Source of the DNA: Ustilago trichophora
Lineage: Eukaryota; Basidiomycota; Ustilaginomycetes; Ustilaginales; Ustilaginaceae
Length of the DNA stretch: 64,000 bases
Direction: 5' to 3'
Assembly: GCA_900323505.1 (NCBI GenBank)
Contig: OOIN01000001.1
Coordinates: forward strand, 1,860,001-1,924,000
The stretch's first letter is position 1. The number at the start of each line of letters is the position of its first letter. Made by a program: the position numbers and the translations under genes. The notes below the pieces were generated by a model that did no database searches, was not told where the DNA came from, and was given only the letters and a program-made list of their open reading frames with translations. Positions 9,868 through 21,237 of the stretch are shown here, in pieces.

Positions 9868-12800
9868 ATGGCAACCACAGCAGGGCACCGCACGCCGGTG
9901 CCTACCGCAAACGAGGAAGGCTTCACCTCTTTCGGTTTCCTCGACGATACACAAGACACACAAGAGTCCTCGTTCGCGCTTGGAAGTCTTTTTAGCCGTG
10001 TCAAGTCTGCTCTTGCTGGCGGTCTCTCTACCGAAGCTGATTCAACACACGCCAACACCAACGAAGGTGCCGATACACCATCAGGCTCTCGACACAGCTC
10101 CAGCACATACTCGACCAAATCATCCAGCCGACAACCTATACAGTCCGCCACGGCAGGCTCATCACAGCCACTAGCATCTACCTCCTACAATGGGCTCCAG
10201 TACTCTAGCGGCAGCTCAAGTCGACTTGCCTCGATGCCGCAACACAGGAAGGCGTCTATGGCACGTCCAATGCGAGGGCTCAGCAACATCGAAGAATACC
10301 CCGAGGGCAGTCAGCCCAACAACCGCAACACTTCACCATCCAACCGTCCTGGTCCTGCAGAGGCCGGCCCATCAAGGTCTCGCAACGGTACTATGAGCCC
10401 AACTCGCGCTGCACAGAGTACTCGTGACGCGGCGAGGGCTCCAGCAGGCCGAGCTGACCGATACGGCGGCCTTCGTCCGTCGAATAGTTCAGCGTCGATC
10501 TCCACCTCGCGTTCGATATCCGGTATCACCAGCAATGCCGGTTCGTCCTCATCCCGTGGACTACCACTGATGCTGCGAAGTGTGGCCCCAGCACCAGCTG
10601 TCACTTTCACGTCGCCTGCTACCGCCATTCACGCTCGATCTCATATCTCGGGTGTCGCAGGTAGCTACACTGATGACCGTGAATCAGTCATCGCAGACGA
10701 CGGCGACATGGATCCAGACTCGTCACGCGACACCCTCTCCATGCTGCGCGTTGGCATCGATGGCACTATTGACCGCTCGCATCTTGCGAAACACGGCTGG
10801 TCGGCCATCCCTGGCTTCCCTCTCTCCAAAGACATCCTTGCCGACGACACCAAATCCGTCCGCAGCAGCTCCACTCGCCTGCACCGAGTCGATACCATCG
10901 AAGAGCACATCTCGAGTCGATCCGCTGCCCAAGCCGGTCTCCAAACCAGCGCGGATGCTATCGTTCGCCGTATGAGGGGCGAAGGCCTCAGCCGAAAGTT
11001 CTGGATGGCCGACGAAAACGCAAAAGAGTGCCGCGAATGTCTGTCTGTCTTCACTCCCTTCCGTCGCAAGCACCACTGCCGTATCTGCGGCCAGATCTTC
11101 TGCGGTCGATGCGCAGCTCACATCATCAAGGGCAAACGCTTCAACTTTGAAGGCTTGATTCGCGTCTGTAACTTTTGCAAGCGCATGCTCGAAGAGTATG
11201 ACCGCCATGAACGCGAAAATCAGCACCAGCACAAGCTCAACGTTGTCACTCAGCGGGCTAGTAAGAATCCGAATCGTGTTCAACCGGACAAGGACATGAT
11301 CTCGGCTCCTCTAGAGGCACAGATTCGAAGTCCGCAGGCACAGTTTGCTGCCAATCATCTCTTCGCCAGCGCCTCTGCAGGGCCTTCAACGTTTAGTGCG
11401 GGAATTCACTCGAGCTTGTCAGCGTCATTTGGATTTGCGGACACGGACTCGGTGGCTGCGGCAGATGCACACGACGTGCCCAATGACGAGTACAACGGTG
11501 ATGCGATGGAGCACGCACGCAAGCGCAAACCGGACACGGCACCCGTTGCACCTTTCCGAAAAGGCATGGACGAAGAGGAGCTAGCGCCCGTACGTCCGGA
11601 CCCAGAAGACGATGACGCCGCCGCATCACAGCTTGACCAGGCTGCTCTGCAGCGAAGTCAATCCGCGATTAGTTCTGTTCATCATACACCACAGCACCAG
11701 ACGCCGGACACAAACAGTGTCGCCACGACAGCTGCGCCTTCGCCAGCAAGCACAGGTGCTGCTCCACGCGCGCGAGCGCCCGCTTCCTCCAAGGCCAAAG
11801 ATGGAGCGATGAACGTAGCCTTTCCCACTTCATCCGCATCAGGTCACGATCTGCCATCTGCGATCCAATCCACCTCCGACTATCCACGCCTGCGTCTCGT
11901 CAGTGAGACATCTCGACCAGTCGCTCGGTCGCGCATGCGCTCGCTTCGAACCATTGCATCGCTCGACCCTACTCAGGCTAGCGCCTTGATACGATCTCAC
12001 TTCCACGGCAACGGCCGCACAGAATCTCCCATCCCACCTGCCCAGCATCATCATGAAGACGACGACGCAGCACCTGACCACAACGAGACGCCCGAATTTT
12101 ATCGCGAGCTTCGCATCTGCGCAGAAGGCATCACCCCGGCGCTGTTGGAAGCATCCATCACCCATCGCGCCTTGGAGCATCTGCGAAAGATGATGGAGCA
12201 GACGCTCGCCCAGTCTGGCATTCATAATGTCCGAAAGTGGTGTGATGTGCTCTTGCCCTTTGTCTTGACCACCATCTCGCGTGTCAAGCCCGATGCGCGC
12301 GAAGACCAGAGCCGCGACATTCGCGAGTTTGTCAAGATCAAGCGTATCCCAGGTGGCAAACCCGACGATTCGGAGTACGTCGATGGATACGTTTGCACAA
12401 AGCATGTGGCCACCAAGCGTATGGCATCCTTGATTCCGCTGACAAACGCTCGAATCATCGTGATCCGCTTCCCGCTGGACTACCATCGCGGGCCGAATCA
12501 GTTCATGTCGCTGGAGCCACTAATGGCGCAGGAACACGAGTTCATCCGCATCCTCGTGGCTCGCATCATCGCACTGCGCCCGCAGATTGTTGTCGTGGAA
12601 AAGACAGTCTCACGAACAGCGCTCGAGCTCCTCGAGAAGGAAGGCATTGTTGTCGTTTGGAGTGTCAAGGCGGATGCTATTCGAGCTATCAGCCGCTGCA
12701 CTCAGGCTGACATCATCACCTCGATCGATCGTCTTGCGCTCGATCCACGCATCGGCCGATGTCGATACTTCAACGTCGAGACGTTCCAGCATGCCTCCTG

Positions 12801-15800
12801 GCCTGGATGGAGGAAGAGCTTCATGCGCTTCGAAGGTACACCCAAGCAACTTGGCTGCACCATTGTTCTTCGTGGAGCCGATGGGACCAAACTAAGCAGC
12901 GTCAAGAAGATCCTGGCTATGATGATCTTCGTAGCCTACAACTTGCGCCTCGAAGGACATGTCATGGCGGACGAAGGCGCTGCCATGGAGACTATTTACT
13001 CTGACAGCAGCTTGCTCAATGGGTCGCGTCCCTGTGGAACGGTCGAGGAGGGGACATTCAACAGCGCTGCTGACGAGCTCAAGCGCCTGTTGGACGGCAG
13101 CGACTTGGAGCAAGGCGACGAAGCGTCAAGTCAGCTTGGCCGCATCAGCGATGACAAGACATTTGTGCTACGATCGCGCGCGCGTATCTTGAGAGCACTC
13201 AGCATCTACGAGACAACGCTGATCACGTCCTCGGTCTGCATCCAGATCCCAGCGCCGTACACGATCCTGCAGCTAAAGCGGGTCAACGACCGACTTATGC
13301 AGTTGCTCGCACATCAAGAGGCGGAGGAGCTGCAACGAATCCTGAAGGACGAAGGAAAGCTGCAGGACAGGGCTGCCACACCGCCTCAGCATTCTATCAC
13401 GGAGCTGCCTGATGACCCCAATCTGGACGAGAAGGCAAATGAGGACATCACTACACCGACAGTGCAGCTGCATTCGTCGGCCACGAATGCAGAGACGGGC
13501 ATGTCTCCCAGCATCAGCGAACCGGAGAACCCTCTCGAGTCGCCCTCCGCAGGCGATATCACTCCGAAGTACGAGACACCCAGCACCCGTGTTCATGATA
13601 CCATTGTGGAGGAGGGCGAGGACAGCAGCTCAGATGCAGCTCCTTCTTCTCCACGCGGTACGACACCGCAACCGGCTTCTCTGCCCGTGTCGAGGGAGCA
13701 GCCGTCCAAGTCAGATGCGGAGGAGGCAGAGGAAGAAGACCCACCGGTGCCGGCAGCCCTACGCCGAGATGGCAGCGATGCCACCGTCATGATCGAAACC
13801 GCAAGTCCTCTGGTCAGCGGGCCGAATACGACTACACCCACGCCGCGACCGTCCTCGCCCGTCCAAGCAAGGGCAAAGGACACGCCGAGCGCAGCGCCAC
13901 TTTCAGTTGCATCCGACGCTTCCACTGGCCTTGCTTCTGCGGATATCTCGATGAGCAGGTCTATCTCCGCCCCTGTCTCGGAGGTGCCAACACGCACTAC
14001 ATCGCCAGGGCCCGGATCCATCCTCTCGCACGTCAGTCAAGGCTCGACTACGACAGTTGCCCCCAGCACTGCTTCCATGCTCCACACCATCAAGCAGGAG
14101 TCAGTGCCCGTCTTTGATCTCTTCTCCCTGCTAAAGGCGCCATCGCAGATCGCCAAGGACTCAGAGTTTGCAATCACCGTAGACAGACACCGTGCCACCT
14201 TGATGGAATGGGGCGGCTATCTCGATATCCAGCCGGACACGGTGTCGCCGTTCAACCACAAGCGCATTCAGATCATCGTCACTCGCCACTGCACTCTCAC
14301 TCCGCGTCCCTGCGAGGGGCCCAATCTGGCATCCATCGAGTTCTACGGCGAACACGACGAGACGTTGGGTGAGCACATCGAGCGTCTCGCTGCCAACAGT
14401 GCGAAGGGTTGCGCCACCAAAGGCTGTGGTAAGAACAACGTCCTTCACTACAACACGTTTGTTCACAACCGCATCCGTATCCAGGTGGTGCTCGAAAGGT
14501 TCGTCTGTCCTCTTCCCAACGAGGAGAACAGGCTGCTCAGCTGGAGCTACTGCAAGGTCTGCGAGAATGCCACGCCTGTCGCCCTTGTCACTGCAGAGAC
14601 ATGGAGTTTCAGCTTTGCAAAGTACCTCGAGCTGTACTTCTATCGCCACGATCACTGCAAGACGCAGCTCTGCGAGCACGACTTTTACCGAGACCAAGTA
14701 CGCTACTTTGCCTACCAGAACATGGCGGTGCGCTTCCACTCTGAGGAAGTCGATGATCTCTTCGAGGTGACAATGCCGCACTTTAAGCTCTTCATCGATC
14801 CGGAGGTACAGTGCAATATCAAGAACGAGGAGACGGCCGCCTTTGTGCGCAAGAGCCAGGTCTACTGGGACAGCGTCATGTCGCGCATCCGTGCACTCGG
14901 CAACGACGCCTGCTCGGAAGGGGCAGGCATCAATCGTGATAAGAATCGGGCCACCATCTCCGAGATGATCCGTCGATGCGAGCTTGACCGTCGCGAGGTT
15001 GAGGCGCTGGTGGCTGAGCTGTACGAGTTCAGTCCAGCTACCGATGTGCTCTGTCTCAACCAAGCACGTAGAATGTTGCAGGAGAAGGTGGTCAAGTGGG
15101 ACGTCGATTTTATCGAGTTCGAGAAGAATTGCATTCCTTCCGAGAAAGATATTCGCCGCATCACGACCACCCATCTTAAGCGGCTCTTCTCAGAGAAGGA
15201 TCCGTCAGAAGCAGCACGCTCTGAGACGGCGTCGAGCATTCTGCCGCCCGCGGCTGAGATCGACGAGAGCTCGACGGACGCTGCTGAGGGCAAAGCGAGG
15301 GGCCGCGAATCAGAAAAGGCGGACCTGGAAAAGTCAACTTCGTCCAGCGGAAGGACTTCCAGCAATGCGAATGCTCAAGCTGTGGAGGCTCTTGCCCTTG
15401 CCGGTGCCGATCTGTCCGTCGTACCGATGCTATCTGATTTGGTGACTCATACGGTCCAGACGCCGATGAGCGAGCTTCCTCCCGTTCTGGCGGCCTCCGA
15501 CGAGCTCGTCCCTACAAAGGCTCAGAACACTGGCAACGGTCTCAACGCACCAGAACCTGTTTCACGATCCAAGACTGTACCATTGCAGCTCAACAAGGCC
15601 GGTCGAGCAGATCCAGCCAAGTATCGCGATGGCAACTTTGACGATGAGACTGATGCAGCAGATCTATCGCCCGTCGAAGTGCGACCCATGATCAGTCGAC
15701 GGGCACTGTCTAATCCTGCTACCGCACCCGCCTCACCGACATATAGCAAGTCTCGAGGGCTGTATGACACAGTCGGTTTCCCTCGGGCAGACGAGAGCTC

Positions 15801-18510
15801 TTGCACCGAAACCGAGCTGGTGGGCTCGGTGACCGGCCTCATTCGGCGTTTCGACAGTCCAAGACGGAACACTACAGGTACACCTGCTTCTGGTGCTGGT
15901 ACAGGAGCTGCAACGCCCGGCGCAATCGACCCCGGATCGCTGCGCGCAGGCGTCAATGGCTCTGTCCGACGACCAAGCCTTCGCCGTGGCAAGACGGAAG
16001 AAGTGGTGTCCACGCACGCTAAGGAGGTTTCGAGAAGCAGAAAGTCGTCAGCTACACATGACGACGGGGCAGACTCGAACGTCAACTCACCTACAGCATC
16101 GAACACAGGCGGCCGTACCAGCCGTCTGCCAAGGGCCAAACGGACCGACAGCTCAACTTCTGTTGCGACTGTGGGACGCAGAAGTGGCTCAGCAACTCCA
16201 ATTAAGGGCACTCCTCTTCCTCCTCCTTCCAGCTACCGCCCGCCGAAAGGAGAAGGGCTCAAGGCTGGCCCTCGTCCCATCATTGGGCGATCCGGCGCAT
16301 CTGCTGCAGCGGCCGCTTTGGCAGCGGCTACGTCGGCAGCTTCCGCCGCAGCTGGCAATCGCAGTCAGAGCGGTGCCTATCAATCAGATGGAGCTGGAAG
16401 CAGTCGCAATGCTAGCTCGGCGACGGGCAGTCGGGTGCCTGTAGCTCGCAGGAGCGAGCACGGTCCGGGTACTCGCAGCCGCGTATCGACCATCGCTAAG
16501 CACTTTGACCGCATCAGCAAGGAGGCAGAGCGAGAGCGAGAGCGACAGCACAGGCTGTTGCTGGCACAACGTGCCAAGCGAGCTCGTCCGGTCGCCATGA
16601 CACGAGCCAAAGTGGAAGTGTTCAGCAGCGTGCGAGATGCAGTGCGAGATGACGAGAGCGAGCCCGATTCAGCTGCGGAGAACAGCGATGATGACGGTGC
16701 ATCTGCAGCAGACAACGAGAGCGAGGATGACGAGGACGATGATTCCGACGAGGACGTACCTGCCGAGGCAGCGAGTTTCGGTGCTAAGCGCGATCTTGCA
16801 CTGCAATCAGCCCACCGATCGCAGAGCCAGGCACATGCCAAGCAGCACAAGTCAAAACGGTCCGAGCTTACTGGTAAGCAAGCAGGGTCTGCTTCGGCCG
16901 AGCATGATGGCGGAGATACGATCAAGAAAGCTGCCATGGCGCAGAAGGGACTTGGTGGTGGTGCATATCCAGGCAAAGATGTCGAGCGAGACTCGACCAT
17001 CAAGGGCCGACGCGATCCTGCGACCGCTGCCGGAGCTGCTGGTACTGAAGCCGATCTTGCTGGGTCGGTCACCACCGCAGCGACAGCAGCCACGGCCACG
17101 TCCTCGTCGCACGCAGACGATGCGTGCACCATCGCAAGCCAGGAGACCGGCCGAGCGACTAATATTTCTCCACCAGCAGCAAGCGAGCTAGAGTCGGATG
17201 CACAGTCGATTGCCGCATCGTCTCTCGCGATGACGAGCAACAATGCACAGCTGGCGTTGCCTTCGTATCTGCGCAGCGGCTTCACTTCGGACTCGGACTC
17301 GATGCCAAGTTTGGAGAGGAGCTTCCTCAAGACGCTCTCTGGCTTCTGGGCCTTCCGCACGGGCGAGATGGTGCCTCTAGAGTACCCGATGCTCAATTCG
17401 GAGCATGTGTTTGCCGACTCAGACATCATCTTCCGCGAAGACGAGCCGACATCGATCGTTGCATTTACGTTGAGTTCGATGCAATACAAGGAGCGTCTCA
17501 AAGGGATGCGCAACGAGACGCCGTGGGTCAAGGAGAAGGAGGAAGCATTTATGCCTGGCAATGCGAGCGTCGCTGGCTCCACGGACGGCTGGGGTCTGGT
17601 GGATATCGAGACGAACGAGCTCGAAGGCACGCTCAAGAAAGAAGGGCGACACTTCCGCTGCGAGTTCGAATCTGGATCGACAAGGCTCTGGTGCAAGATC
17701 CTGTTCGCCGAGCAATTCGATGCGCTTCGCAGGACGTGTGGATGCGATGTCTCGGTGGTTGAATCGCTGTCGCGGTGCTTCAAGTGGGATAGCTCGGGAG
17801 GCAAGTCTGGATCGGCCTTCCTCAAGACGCGAGACCATCGGCTTGTGGTCAAGCAACTATCCCGCTTCGAGATGGACGCGTTCTCCAAATTTACCCCGCA
17901 GTACTTTGCCTACATGTCGCAGTGCATCTCACGCGGGCGTCGTACGGCGCTAGCCAAGATCTTTGGCTGTTTCCGTATTGGGTTCCGCAATCCTCAGACG
18001 GGCAAGAGTCTCAAGTTGGACTGCTTTGTGATGGAAAACCTCTTCTACGGGGTTGAAGGGATTCGATCGTACGATCTGAAAGGAAGCACACGTAATCGCT
18101 ATGTCCAAGAAACGGGCAAAGAGAGCGAAGTGCTACTCGACGAGAATCTGATCGAGACCAACCACCTGAATCCGATCTTCATCCGGGAACACTCGAAGAA
18201 GCTTCTACGGGCAAGTCTGTACAACGACTCGCTGTTTTTGGCGGATATGAACGTGATGGACTACTCGCTGATGGTAGGGGTTGATCGACAGAGTAAGCAG
18301 CTGGTGGTGGGGATCATTGATTTTGTTAGAACGTATACGTGGGATAAGAGGGTGGAGAGCTTTGTCAAGGAGACGGCGCTGTTGGGTGGTGCAGGGAAGG
18401 GGGAACCGACGATCATCACGCCGCCAGATTATAGGACGAGGTTCTTGACTTTTATTGACAAGGCGCTGCTGTTGATGCCTGATCACTGGGTGGAAGATTG
18501 GGCGCTGTAG
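9868..18510 (+). CDS. fab1: 1-phosphatidylinositol-3-phosphate 5-kinase Fab1/PIKfyve
   Basis: This intronless 2880-residue protein makes PtdIns(3,5)P2 on endosome and vacuole membranes. An N-terminal disordered region is followed by a FYVE zinc finger at about 379-443, with the WMAD and RRKHHCRICG motifs that bind PtdIns3P. A Cpn60/TCP1-like domain spans about 749-1160 and a Cys/His-rich linker domain about 1425-1770. The PIP kinase domain is at about 2485-2875, with VVKQLSRFEMDAF, MDYSLMVGVD and the IIDFVRTYTWDK motif. It is longer than yeast Fab1 (about 2280) because of Ser/Thr/Ala-rich inserts at about 1165-1420 and 1775-2480; the second carries an Asp/Glu run near 2285. The ATG at 9868 is the first in frame and leaves the FYVE domain intact. 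Confidence 0.97.
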   Translation: MATTAGHRTPVPTANEEGFTSFGFLDDTQDTQESSFALGSLFSRVKSALAGGLSTEADSTHANTNEGADTPSGSRHSSSTYSTKSSSRQPIQSATAGSSQPLASTSYNGLQYSSGSSSRLASMPQHRKASMARPMRGLSNIEEYPEGSQPNNRNTSPSNRPGPAEAGPSRSRNGTMSPTRAAQSTRDAARAPAGRADRYGGLRPSNSSASISTSRSISGITSNAGSSSSRGLPLMLRSVAPAPAVTFTSPATAIHARSHISGVAGSYTDDRESVIADDGDMDPDSSRDTLSMLRVGIDGTIDRSHLAKHGWSAIPGFPLSKDILADDTKSVRSSSTRLHRVDTIEEHISSRSAAQAGLQTSADAIVRRMRGEGLSRKFWMADENAKECRECLSVFTPFRRKHHCRICGQIFCGRCAAHIIKGKRFNFEGLIRVCNFCKRMLEEYDRHERENQHQHKLNVVTQRASKNPNRVQPDKDMISAPLEAQIRSPQAQFAANHLFASASAGPSTFSAGIHSSLSASFGFADTDSVAAADAHDVPNDEYNGDAMEHARKRKPDTAPVAPFRKGMDEEELAPVRPDPEDDDAAASQLDQAALQRSQSAISSVHHTPQHQTPDTNSVATTAAPSPASTGAAPRARAPASSKAKDGAMNVAFPTSSASGHDLPSAIQSTSDYPRLRLVSETSRPVARSRMRSLRTIASLDPTQASALIRSHFHGNGRTESPIPPAQHHHEDDDAAPDHNETPEFYRELRICAEGITPALLEASITHRALEHLRKMMEQTLAQSGIHNVRKWCDVLLPFVLTTISRVKPDAREDQSRDIREFVKIKRIPGGKPDDSEYVDGYVCTKHVATKRMASLIPLTNARIIVIRFPLDYHRGPNQFMSLEPLMAQEHEFIRILVARIIALRPQIVVVEKTVSRTALELLEKEGIVVVWSVKADAIRAISRCTQADIITSIDRLALDPRIGRCRYFNVETFQHASWPGWRKSFMRFEGTPKQLGCTIVLRGADGTKLSSVKKILAMMIFVAYNLRLEGHVMADEGAAMETIYSDSSLLNGSRPCGTVEEGTFNSAADELKRLLDGSDLEQGDEASSQLGRISDDKTFVLRSRARILRALSIYETTLITSSVCIQIPAPYTILQLKRVNDRLMQLLAHQEAEELQRILKDEGKLQDRAATPPQHSITELPDDPNLDEKANEDITTPTVQLHSSATNAETGMSPSISEPENPLESPSAGDITPKYETPSTRVHDTIVEEGEDSSSDAAPSSPRGTTPQPASLPVSREQPSKSDAEEAEEEDPPVPAALRRDGSDATVMIETASPLVSGPNTTTPTPRPSSPVQARAKDTPSAAPLSVASDASTGLASADISMSRSISAPVSEVPTRTTSPGPGSILSHVSQGSTTTVAPSTASMLHTIKQESVPVFDLFSLLKAPSQIAKDSEFAITVDRHRATLMEWGGYLDIQPDTVSPFNHKRIQIIVTRHCTLTPRPCEGPNLASIEFYGEHDETLGEHIERLAANSAKGCATKGCGKNNVLHYNTFVHNRIRIQVVLERFVCPLPNEENRLLSWSYCKVCENATPVALVTAETWSFSFAKYLELYFYRHDHCKTQLCEHDFYRDQVRYFAYQNMAVRFHSEEVDDLFEVTMPHFKLFIDPEVQCNIKNEETAAFVRKSQVYWDSVMSRIRALGNDACSEGAGINRDKNRATISEMIRRCELDRREVEALVAELYEFSPATDVLCLNQARRMLQEKVVKWDVDFIEFEKNCIPSEKDIRRITTTHLKRLFSEKDPSEAARSETASSILPPAAEIDESSTDAAEGKARGRESEKADLEKSTSSSGRTSSNANAQAVEALALAGADLSVVPMLSDLVTHTVQTPMSELPPVLAASDELVPTKAQNTGNGLNAPEPVSRSKTVPLQLNKAGRADPAKYRDGNFDDETDAADLSPVEVRPMISRRALSNPATAPASPTYSKSRGLYDTVGFPRADESSCTETELVGSVTGLIRRFDSPRRNTTGTPASGAGTGAATPGAIDPGSLRAGVNGSVRRPSLRRGKTEEVVSTHAKEVSRSRKSSATHDDGADSNVNSPTASNTGGRTSRLPRAKRTDSSTSVATVGRRSGSATPIKGTPLPPPSSYRPPKGEGLKAGPRPIIGRSGASAAAAALAAATSAASAAAGNRSQSGAYQSDGAGSSRNASSATGSRVPVARRSEHGPGTRSRVSTIAKHFDRISKEAERERERQHRLLLAQRAKRARPVAMTRAKVEVFSSVRDAVRDDESEPDSAAENSDDDGASAADNESEDDEDDDSDEDVPAEAASFGAKRDLALQSAHRSQSQAHAKQHKSKRSELTGKQAGSASAEHDGGDTIKKAAMAQKGLGGGAYPGKDVERDSTIKGRRDPATAAGAAGTEADLAGSVTTAATAATATSSSHADDACTIASQETGRATNISPPAASELESDAQSIAASSLAMTSNNAQLALPSYLRSGFTSDSDSMPSLERSFLKTLSGFWAFRTGEMVPLEYPMLNSEHVFADSDIIFREDEPTSIVAFTLSSMQYKERLKGMRNETPWVKEKEEAFMPGNASVAGSTDGWGLVDIETNELEGTLKKEGRHFRCEFESGSTRLWCKILFAEQFDALRRTCGCDVSVVESLSRCFKWDSSGGKSGSAFLKTRDHRLVVKQLSRFEMDAFSKFTPQYFAYMSQCISRGRRTALAKIFGCFRIGFRNPQTGKSLKLDCFVMENLFYGVEGIRSYDLKGSTRNRYVQETGKESEVLLDENLIETNHLNPIFIREHSKKLLRASLYNDSLFLADMNVMDYSLMVGVDRQSKQLVVGIIDFVRTYTWDKRVESFVKETALLGGAGKGEPTIITPPDYRTRFLTFIDKALLLMPDHWVEDWAL

Positions 18511-19193
18511 AGACCGCGTAGGATTGGTAACAGACAATTTGCTTTGATGCGAGATTGCTTGCATACGACCAGGGTGTGCTACATGGTGTTTGAGGAGCTG
18601 TTGGACAAGGCCGGAAAAAAATCCACTGAGTGTTAAGATGCATACACTGACAAGCTCGAAAATTGCGTCTCGGTCTTCGATCGAACACGAGAAGAAAGAA
18701 CAAAAAAGCGCGTGTGCTTTTTTCGTTCAGAGAGGGCAGAATTTGAGAGAGGGCACTTTTTGGAAGCTGCAAGAAGAAATGGCCAACAACGGCTCGAGCG
18801 CCGTGTTGCACATTCACTTGGAAAGAGCGCGCAGCAGCAGCAGCAGCTGAGCCACAAAGTCGCGCGAGAATCAGCAAAGGAGCAAAGTGCAAAGCAAAAG
18901 AAGCACAAAGACCAACACGCACGGCGCTTTGTACTTTTATTCCTCGTCACCTCGTCCATATTACTTTCCGCACCAACATCTTGATCCTGACATCAGTATC
19001 TTTCGAGAGCAAAGCATCAACAACAGCGCAACCTCTCGGTCGACCAAGCATCTGTTTCGGAATCGCTGCTTCAGCCTAGTCAACTCAACACAGGCGCAGC
19101 AGAGCATCAACACCACCACCTTGCAGCTTACAAGTAGAGGGCCATTCGACCAGGGCTTCCTCTGCGCATACACAGTCACACATTACTGCAACC
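18511..19193. other. intergenic region upstream of cct7
   Basis: The 683 bp between the fab1 stop and the cct7 start should hold the fab1 terminator and the cct7 promoter. It contains a CAG-rich run near 18832-18849. No gene was seen. Confidence 0.5.
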
Positions 19194-20876
19194 ATGGCGG
19201 GTAGACTCGGAGGCATGATGCCCAACACGCCGATTATCCTATTGCGCGAGGATACCGATGTGTCGCAGGGCACCTCGCAGCTTCTCCACAACATTGGCGC
19301 CTGCACCTCGATCGTTTCGTGCGTTGCGTCTACATTGGGCCCACGCGGAATGGATAAGTTGATCGTCAACGAGCGTGGTCAGGCCACCATCTCCAACGAC
19401 GGTGCTACCATCCTTAAGCTGCTCGATATCGTTCACCCCGCTGCCAAGACGTTGGTCGACATTGCTCGTGCGCAGGATGCCGAGGTCGGTGACGGTACCA
19501 CCTCTGTCGTTTTGCTTGCAGGTGAGATGTTGAAGGAGGCTAAGCCATTCATTGAGGAAGGCGTGGCACCACATATCATCATCAAGGGCTACCGTAAAGC
19601 TGTCCAGCTTGCCGTCGAACGTATCAAAGAGATGGCGGTGACCATTGACAAGTCTGACAAGCAGGCATTCTACGATTTGCTCCTCAAGTGTGCCGGTACC
19701 AGTATGAGCTCCAAGCTCATCGTTTCGCAGCGACCTTTCTTCAGCAAGATGGTCGTTGATGCCGTCATGTCTCTCGACCAGGATGATTTGGACCAGAGCC
19801 TGATCGGCATGAAAAAGGTGCCCGGTGGAGGAATGCAAGATTCGCTGCTGGTGCACGGCGTTGCCTTCAAAAAGACTTTTGCATACGCTGGATTCGAACA
19901 GCAGCCCAAGAGCTTTACCAACCCCAAAGTGCTCTGCCTGAACGTTGAGCTCGAACTCAAGGCCGAAAAGGACAATGCAGAGGTGCGCATCAACGAGGTT
20001 TCCGAATACCAGGCCGTCGTCGACGCCGAATGGCAGATCATCTTCAACAAGCTCGAAGCCATCGTCAAGACCGGTGCCAAGGTGGTGCTGTCCAAGTTGC
20101 CCATTGGTGATTTGGCAACGCAGTACTTTGCCGATCGCGACATTTTCTGCGCTGGTCGTGTACCTGCCGATGACATGAAGCGCGTTGTTCAGGCTGTTGG
20201 TGGTTCGGTCCAGAGCACCTGTTCCGATATCAACCCCGACAAGCACTTGGGTACATGTGGCAAGTTCGAAGAGCGTCAGATTGGTGGAGAGCGATTCAAC
20301 ATTTTCGAAGAATGCCCCCAGGCCAAGACCTGCACTCTCATCCTCCGTGGTGGTGCCGAACAGTTTATCGCCGAAGTCGAACGCAGTCTCCACGATGCCA
20401 TCATGATTGTCCGTCGAGCCATCAAGAACAGCCACATAGTCGCTGGAGGAGGAGCCACCGAGATGGAGCTGTCCAAGTACCTTCGCGACTACTCTCGCAC
20501 CATTCAGGGCAAGCAGCAGCTCATCATTGGCGCCTTTGCCAAATCTCTCGAATGCATCCCTCGTCAACTTGCCGACAATGCCGGATTCGACGCTACCGAT
20601 CTGCTCAACCGTCTGCGAATGAAACATGCCCAAGGCGCGCAGTGGGAAGGAATCGACATTGATGCCGAGGACACAGCCGATCTCATGGAGAAGTTCGTTT
20701 GGGAACCAAGCCTGGTCAGGATCAACGCGCTTCAATCTGCTGCAGAGGCTGCCTGTTTGATCCTCAGTGTAGACGAGACGATTCGAAACCAGGCAAGCGA
20801 AAAGGCCCAACCGGGACCCAAGGCTCCTCCAGGTACAATGCAGAAGGCTTTGCGTGGTCGTGTACCCCGTCGCTAA
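19194..20876 (+). CDS. cct7: T-complex protein 1 subunit eta (CCT7)
   Basis: This 560-residue group II chaperonin subunit belongs to the cytosolic TRiC/CCT ring that folds actin, tubulin and WD40 proteins. The N-terminal pattern [19 protein letters not shown] identifies the eta subunit rather than its paralogues. [18 protein letters not shown] (about 98-104) and [10 protein letters not shown] (about 418) are the nucleotide-pocket signatures, and [13 protein letters not shown] and [16 protein letters not shown] are strongly conserved in CCT7. Length matches the family (about 545-560). The C-terminus ends RGRVPRR. Codon choice is strongly biased (GTC, AAG, CTC), consistent with high expression. 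No intron is required. The gene converges on the deaminase gene across a poly-T tract. Confidence 0.96.
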   Translation: MAGRLGGMMPNTPIILLREDTDVSQGTSQLLHNIGACTSIVSCVASTLGPRGMDKLIVNERGQATISNDGATILKLLDIVHPAAKTLVDIARAQDAEVGDGTTSVVLLAGEMLKEAKPFIEEGVAPHIIIKGYRKAVQLAVERIKEMAVTIDKSDKQAFYDLLLKCAGTSMSSKLIVSQRPFFSKMVVDAVMSLDQDDLDQSLIGMKKVPGGGMQDSLLVHGVAFKKTFAYAGFEQQPKSFTNPKVLCLNVELELKAEKDNAEVRINEVSEYQAVVDAEWQIIFNKLEAIVKTGAKVVLSKLPIGDLATQYFADRDIFCAGRVPADDMKRVVQAVGGSVQSTCSDINPDKHLGTCGKFEERQIGGERFNIFEECPQAKTCTLILRGGAEQFIAEVERSLHDAIMIVRRAIKNSHIVAGGGATEMELSKYLRDYSRTIQGKQQLIIGAFAKSLECIPRQLADNAGFDATDLLNRLRMKHAQGAQWEGIDIDAEDTADLMEKFVWEPSLVRINALQSAAEAACLILSVDETIRNQASEKAQPGPKAPPGTMQKALRGRVPRR

Positions 20877-21107
20877 ACCTTCTTCCCAGCACGGGTGAAA
20901 AAAAGATTCTGGATCATATCGAGCAGAGCACCACCCATTCCTTTCTCGTTTGGCGTGTGTCCTGCTCGAGAGATGTAATTTTACTCGCACGCCTCCAAAA
21001 TAATACACATTTGACTCATCAAGGCTCTCTCAAACTCAGGTTTCATGTGCAAGAAGCAGCCCTTCATGCTTATGCAAGGTCCTGAGTCTCACAAGTTTGG
21101 TATGACT

Positions 21108-21177
<70 letters not shown>

Positions 21178-21237
21178 TTGGACTTCATTTTGCGATTCGT
21201 GTGATTCCCCGGAGATGAAGTTGCTATTCCGATAAAG
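20877..21237. other. convergent intergenic region between cct7 and deaminase gene
   Basis: The 361 bp between convergent stops contains the 63-base T homopolymer listed separately. Nothing else was recognised. Confidence 0.5.
21109..21171. repeat. 63-bp poly(dT:dA) homopolymer
   Basis: An unbroken run of 63 T on the plus strand lies between two convergent genes, 233 bp past the cct7 stop and 67 bp past the deaminase stop. Seen from the minus strand it is a run of A, so it could be encoded poly-A left by a retroposed transcript. No flanking duplication or cDNA-like sequence was seen. Its length is likely variable and liable to sequencing error. Confidence 0.9.

Noticed and set aside
16380..17888. 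502-codon open frame antisense to fab1
   Set aside because: It lies opposite the low-complexity insert and the start of the kinase domain, is Ser-rich and has no domain.
18755..18785. Heat-shock-element-like GAA spacing upstream of cct7
   Set aside because: The middle TTC unit is mismatched and the distance from the start codon is uncertain. It is not strong enough to call.
19239..21008. 589-codon open frame antisense to cct7
   Set aside because: It mirrors the codon bias of the real gene, begins with a non-ATG codon and resembles no protein family.
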